From Novibacillus thermophilus (GTDB taxonomy: Bacteria > Bacillota > Bacilli > Thermoactinomycetales > Novibacillaceae), in contig NZ_CP019699.1 of NCBI RefSeq assembly GCF_002005165.1, positions 2,852,001 through 2,916,000 of the forward strand: a stretch of DNA of 64,000 nucleotides, written 5' to 3'. Position 1 is the stretch's first letter. Each line of letters opens with the position of its first letter. The notes below the pieces were generated by a model. The model did no database searches and had not been told where the DNA came from. It saw nothing but the letters and a program-made list of their open reading frames with translations. The position numbers and the translations under genes were made by a program. Below, one piece after another: positions 63,362-64,000 of the stretch.

Positions 63362-64000
63362 ATGTTCGACCAAAGTGCGCCGCTGTTTCGCGAAGCGTTT
63401 CGGCTGGTCGAGGAACTGGAGGGAGCGGGCTATCAAGCGTACGTCGTCGGCGGCTCTGTCCGGGATGCCATGCTCGGGCGTCCCGTCCACGATGTCGACA
63501 TCGCCACTTCCGCCACTCCGGCTGAAGTGCAACGCCTGTTTCCCCGGACGGTGGCCACCGGTTTGAAGTACGGAACGGTCACGGTCGTCACTGGACGCTA
63601 TACATTCGAAGTGACGACCTTCCGCCGGGAAGGACCGTACGGAGATGCTCGGCATCCCGATTTCGTTCAATTTGCAGCGGATGTAACCGATGATCTCGCC
63701 CGGCGGGACTTTACGATTAACGCCATGGCGGTTGACTCCCGCGGGGTTGTGACAGATCCGTTTGACGGGCAAAAAGACCTGCAGCGCAAAGTCATACGCT
63801 GTGTAGGGGACCCACGGGAACGCTTTCGCGAAGACGCCCTCAGGATGCTGCGGGCTGCCCGTTTTGCGGCACAACTCGGGTTTGACGTCTCTCCAGCGAC
63901 AATTGACGCGATAAAAGCAGAAAGGAAGGGGCTCGCCAAGTTGGCTGTGGAGCGAATCACCGGTGAGCTGCACAAAATTTTGTCCGCTGTTGAGCCGGGA
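63362..64000 (+). CDS. cca: CCA tRNA nucleotidyltransferase, 5' part
   Basis: Adds or repairs the CCA end of tRNAs. The head domain shows YVVGGSVRDAMLGR, the metal-binding HDVDIATSA, and RRDFTINAMAV, then RFREDALRMLRAARFAAQLG of the neck. ATG 63362 is taken; an in-frame ATG at 63341 inside bshA is possible. The frame is open to the window edge, so the C-terminal half lies outside. Confidence 0.92.
   Translation, partial: MFDQSAPLFREAFRLVEELEGAGYQAYVVGGSVRDAMLGRPVHDVDIATSATPAEVQRLFPRTVATGLKYGTVTVVTGRYTFEVTTFRREGPYGDARHPDFVQFAADVTDDLARRDFTINAMAVDSRGVVTDPFDGQKDLQRKVIRCVGDPRERFREDALRMLRAARFAAQLGFDVSPATIDAIKAERKGLAKLAVERITGELHKILSAVEPG

Noticed and set aside
63032-63973. 313-codon minus-strand frame across bshA and cca
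   Set aside because: The plus strand encodes two well-known enzymes here; the antisense frame has no recognisable domain.
1-64000. CRISPR array, rRNA, tRNA genes or prophage
   Set aside because: I saw no regularly spaced repeats, no tRNA cloverleaf or rRNA motifs, and no phage structural genes; the only mobile elements found are the IS and its relic.

Overview
The window is Gram-positive chromosomal DNA, most likely from a moderately GC-rich, possibly thermophilic, aerobic member of the Bacillales (Bacillaceae or Thermoactinomycetaceae grade). The evidence is strong AGGAGG-type ribosome sites, frequent GTG and TTG starts, sigma-A promoters, a TRAP-type trp attenuator, an S-box riboswitch, and the gene order trpEDCFBA-hisC-tyrA ... 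ypiA ... ypiB-ypiF-qcrABC-ypjA-ypjB-ypjC-ypjD-dapB-mgsA-bshA-cca known from Bacillus. No species can be fixed from the sequence alone.

Layout. 1-8.5 kb: a broken GPH sugar symporter, then a sigma-54 promoter with upstream repeats, an aldehyde dehydrogenase relic, an iron alcohol dehydrogenase, a 56-residue membrane peptide, an NCS1 permease, a nitrilase, a second C-N hydrolase and a frameshifted sodium:solute symporter. 8.57-10.18 kb: a complete IS1202/ISNCY-like element flanked by 17-bp direct repeats. 10.2-14.1 kb: molybdenum cofactor operon moaC-moaB-moeA-mobB-moaE-moaD plus a HesB-like gene. 14.5-20.5 kb: a chemoreceptor without a sensor domain, a c551-type cytochrome, a minus-strand ba3-type oxidase operon in which both main subunits carry in-frame nonsense codons, a MOSC protein and an orphan response regulator. 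20.6-25.1 kb: a sulfide/persulfide detoxification cluster (DsrE, TusA-rhodanese, persulfide dioxygenase, TusA, TauE, methyltransferase, CstR-like repressor). 25.3-31.0 kb: a second, intact ba3-type oxidase operon, Sco, an NreBC-like two-component pair and CcdC. 31.2-39.8 kb: the TRAP-controlled trp-hisC-tyrA operon with three frameshifts. 39.9-50.1 kb: ypiA, htpX, rlmA-like, an IS relic, a SAM-riboswitch operon for organosulfur use, a tiny holin-like toxin, a HipA-like kinase and an rRNA methyltransferase. 50.1-53.3 kb: an AT-rich accessory island, mostly pseudogenes. 53.4-64 kb: ypiB, ypiF, the cytochrome bc complex, ypjA-D, dapB, mgsA, bshA and the start of cca.

How it fits together. The bc complex, c551-type cytochrome, ba3 oxidase and Sco form an aerobic respiratory chain, and the NreBC-like pair probably senses oxygen or redox state for it. 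The Cst-type cluster sits between the two oxidase loci and could protect haem-copper oxidases from sulfide. Sulfur supply (S-box operon) and sulfur detoxification (Cst cluster) are both represented.

Caution. Six genes (sodium:solute symporter, trpE, trpD, trpB, rlmD-like, dapB) are each broken by what looks like one missing base in a short homopolymer. Because dapB is normally needed for growth and the remaining reading frames are pristine, many of these may be sequencing errors rather than mutations. The two nonsense codons in the minus-strand oxidase are substitutions and look more like real decay.
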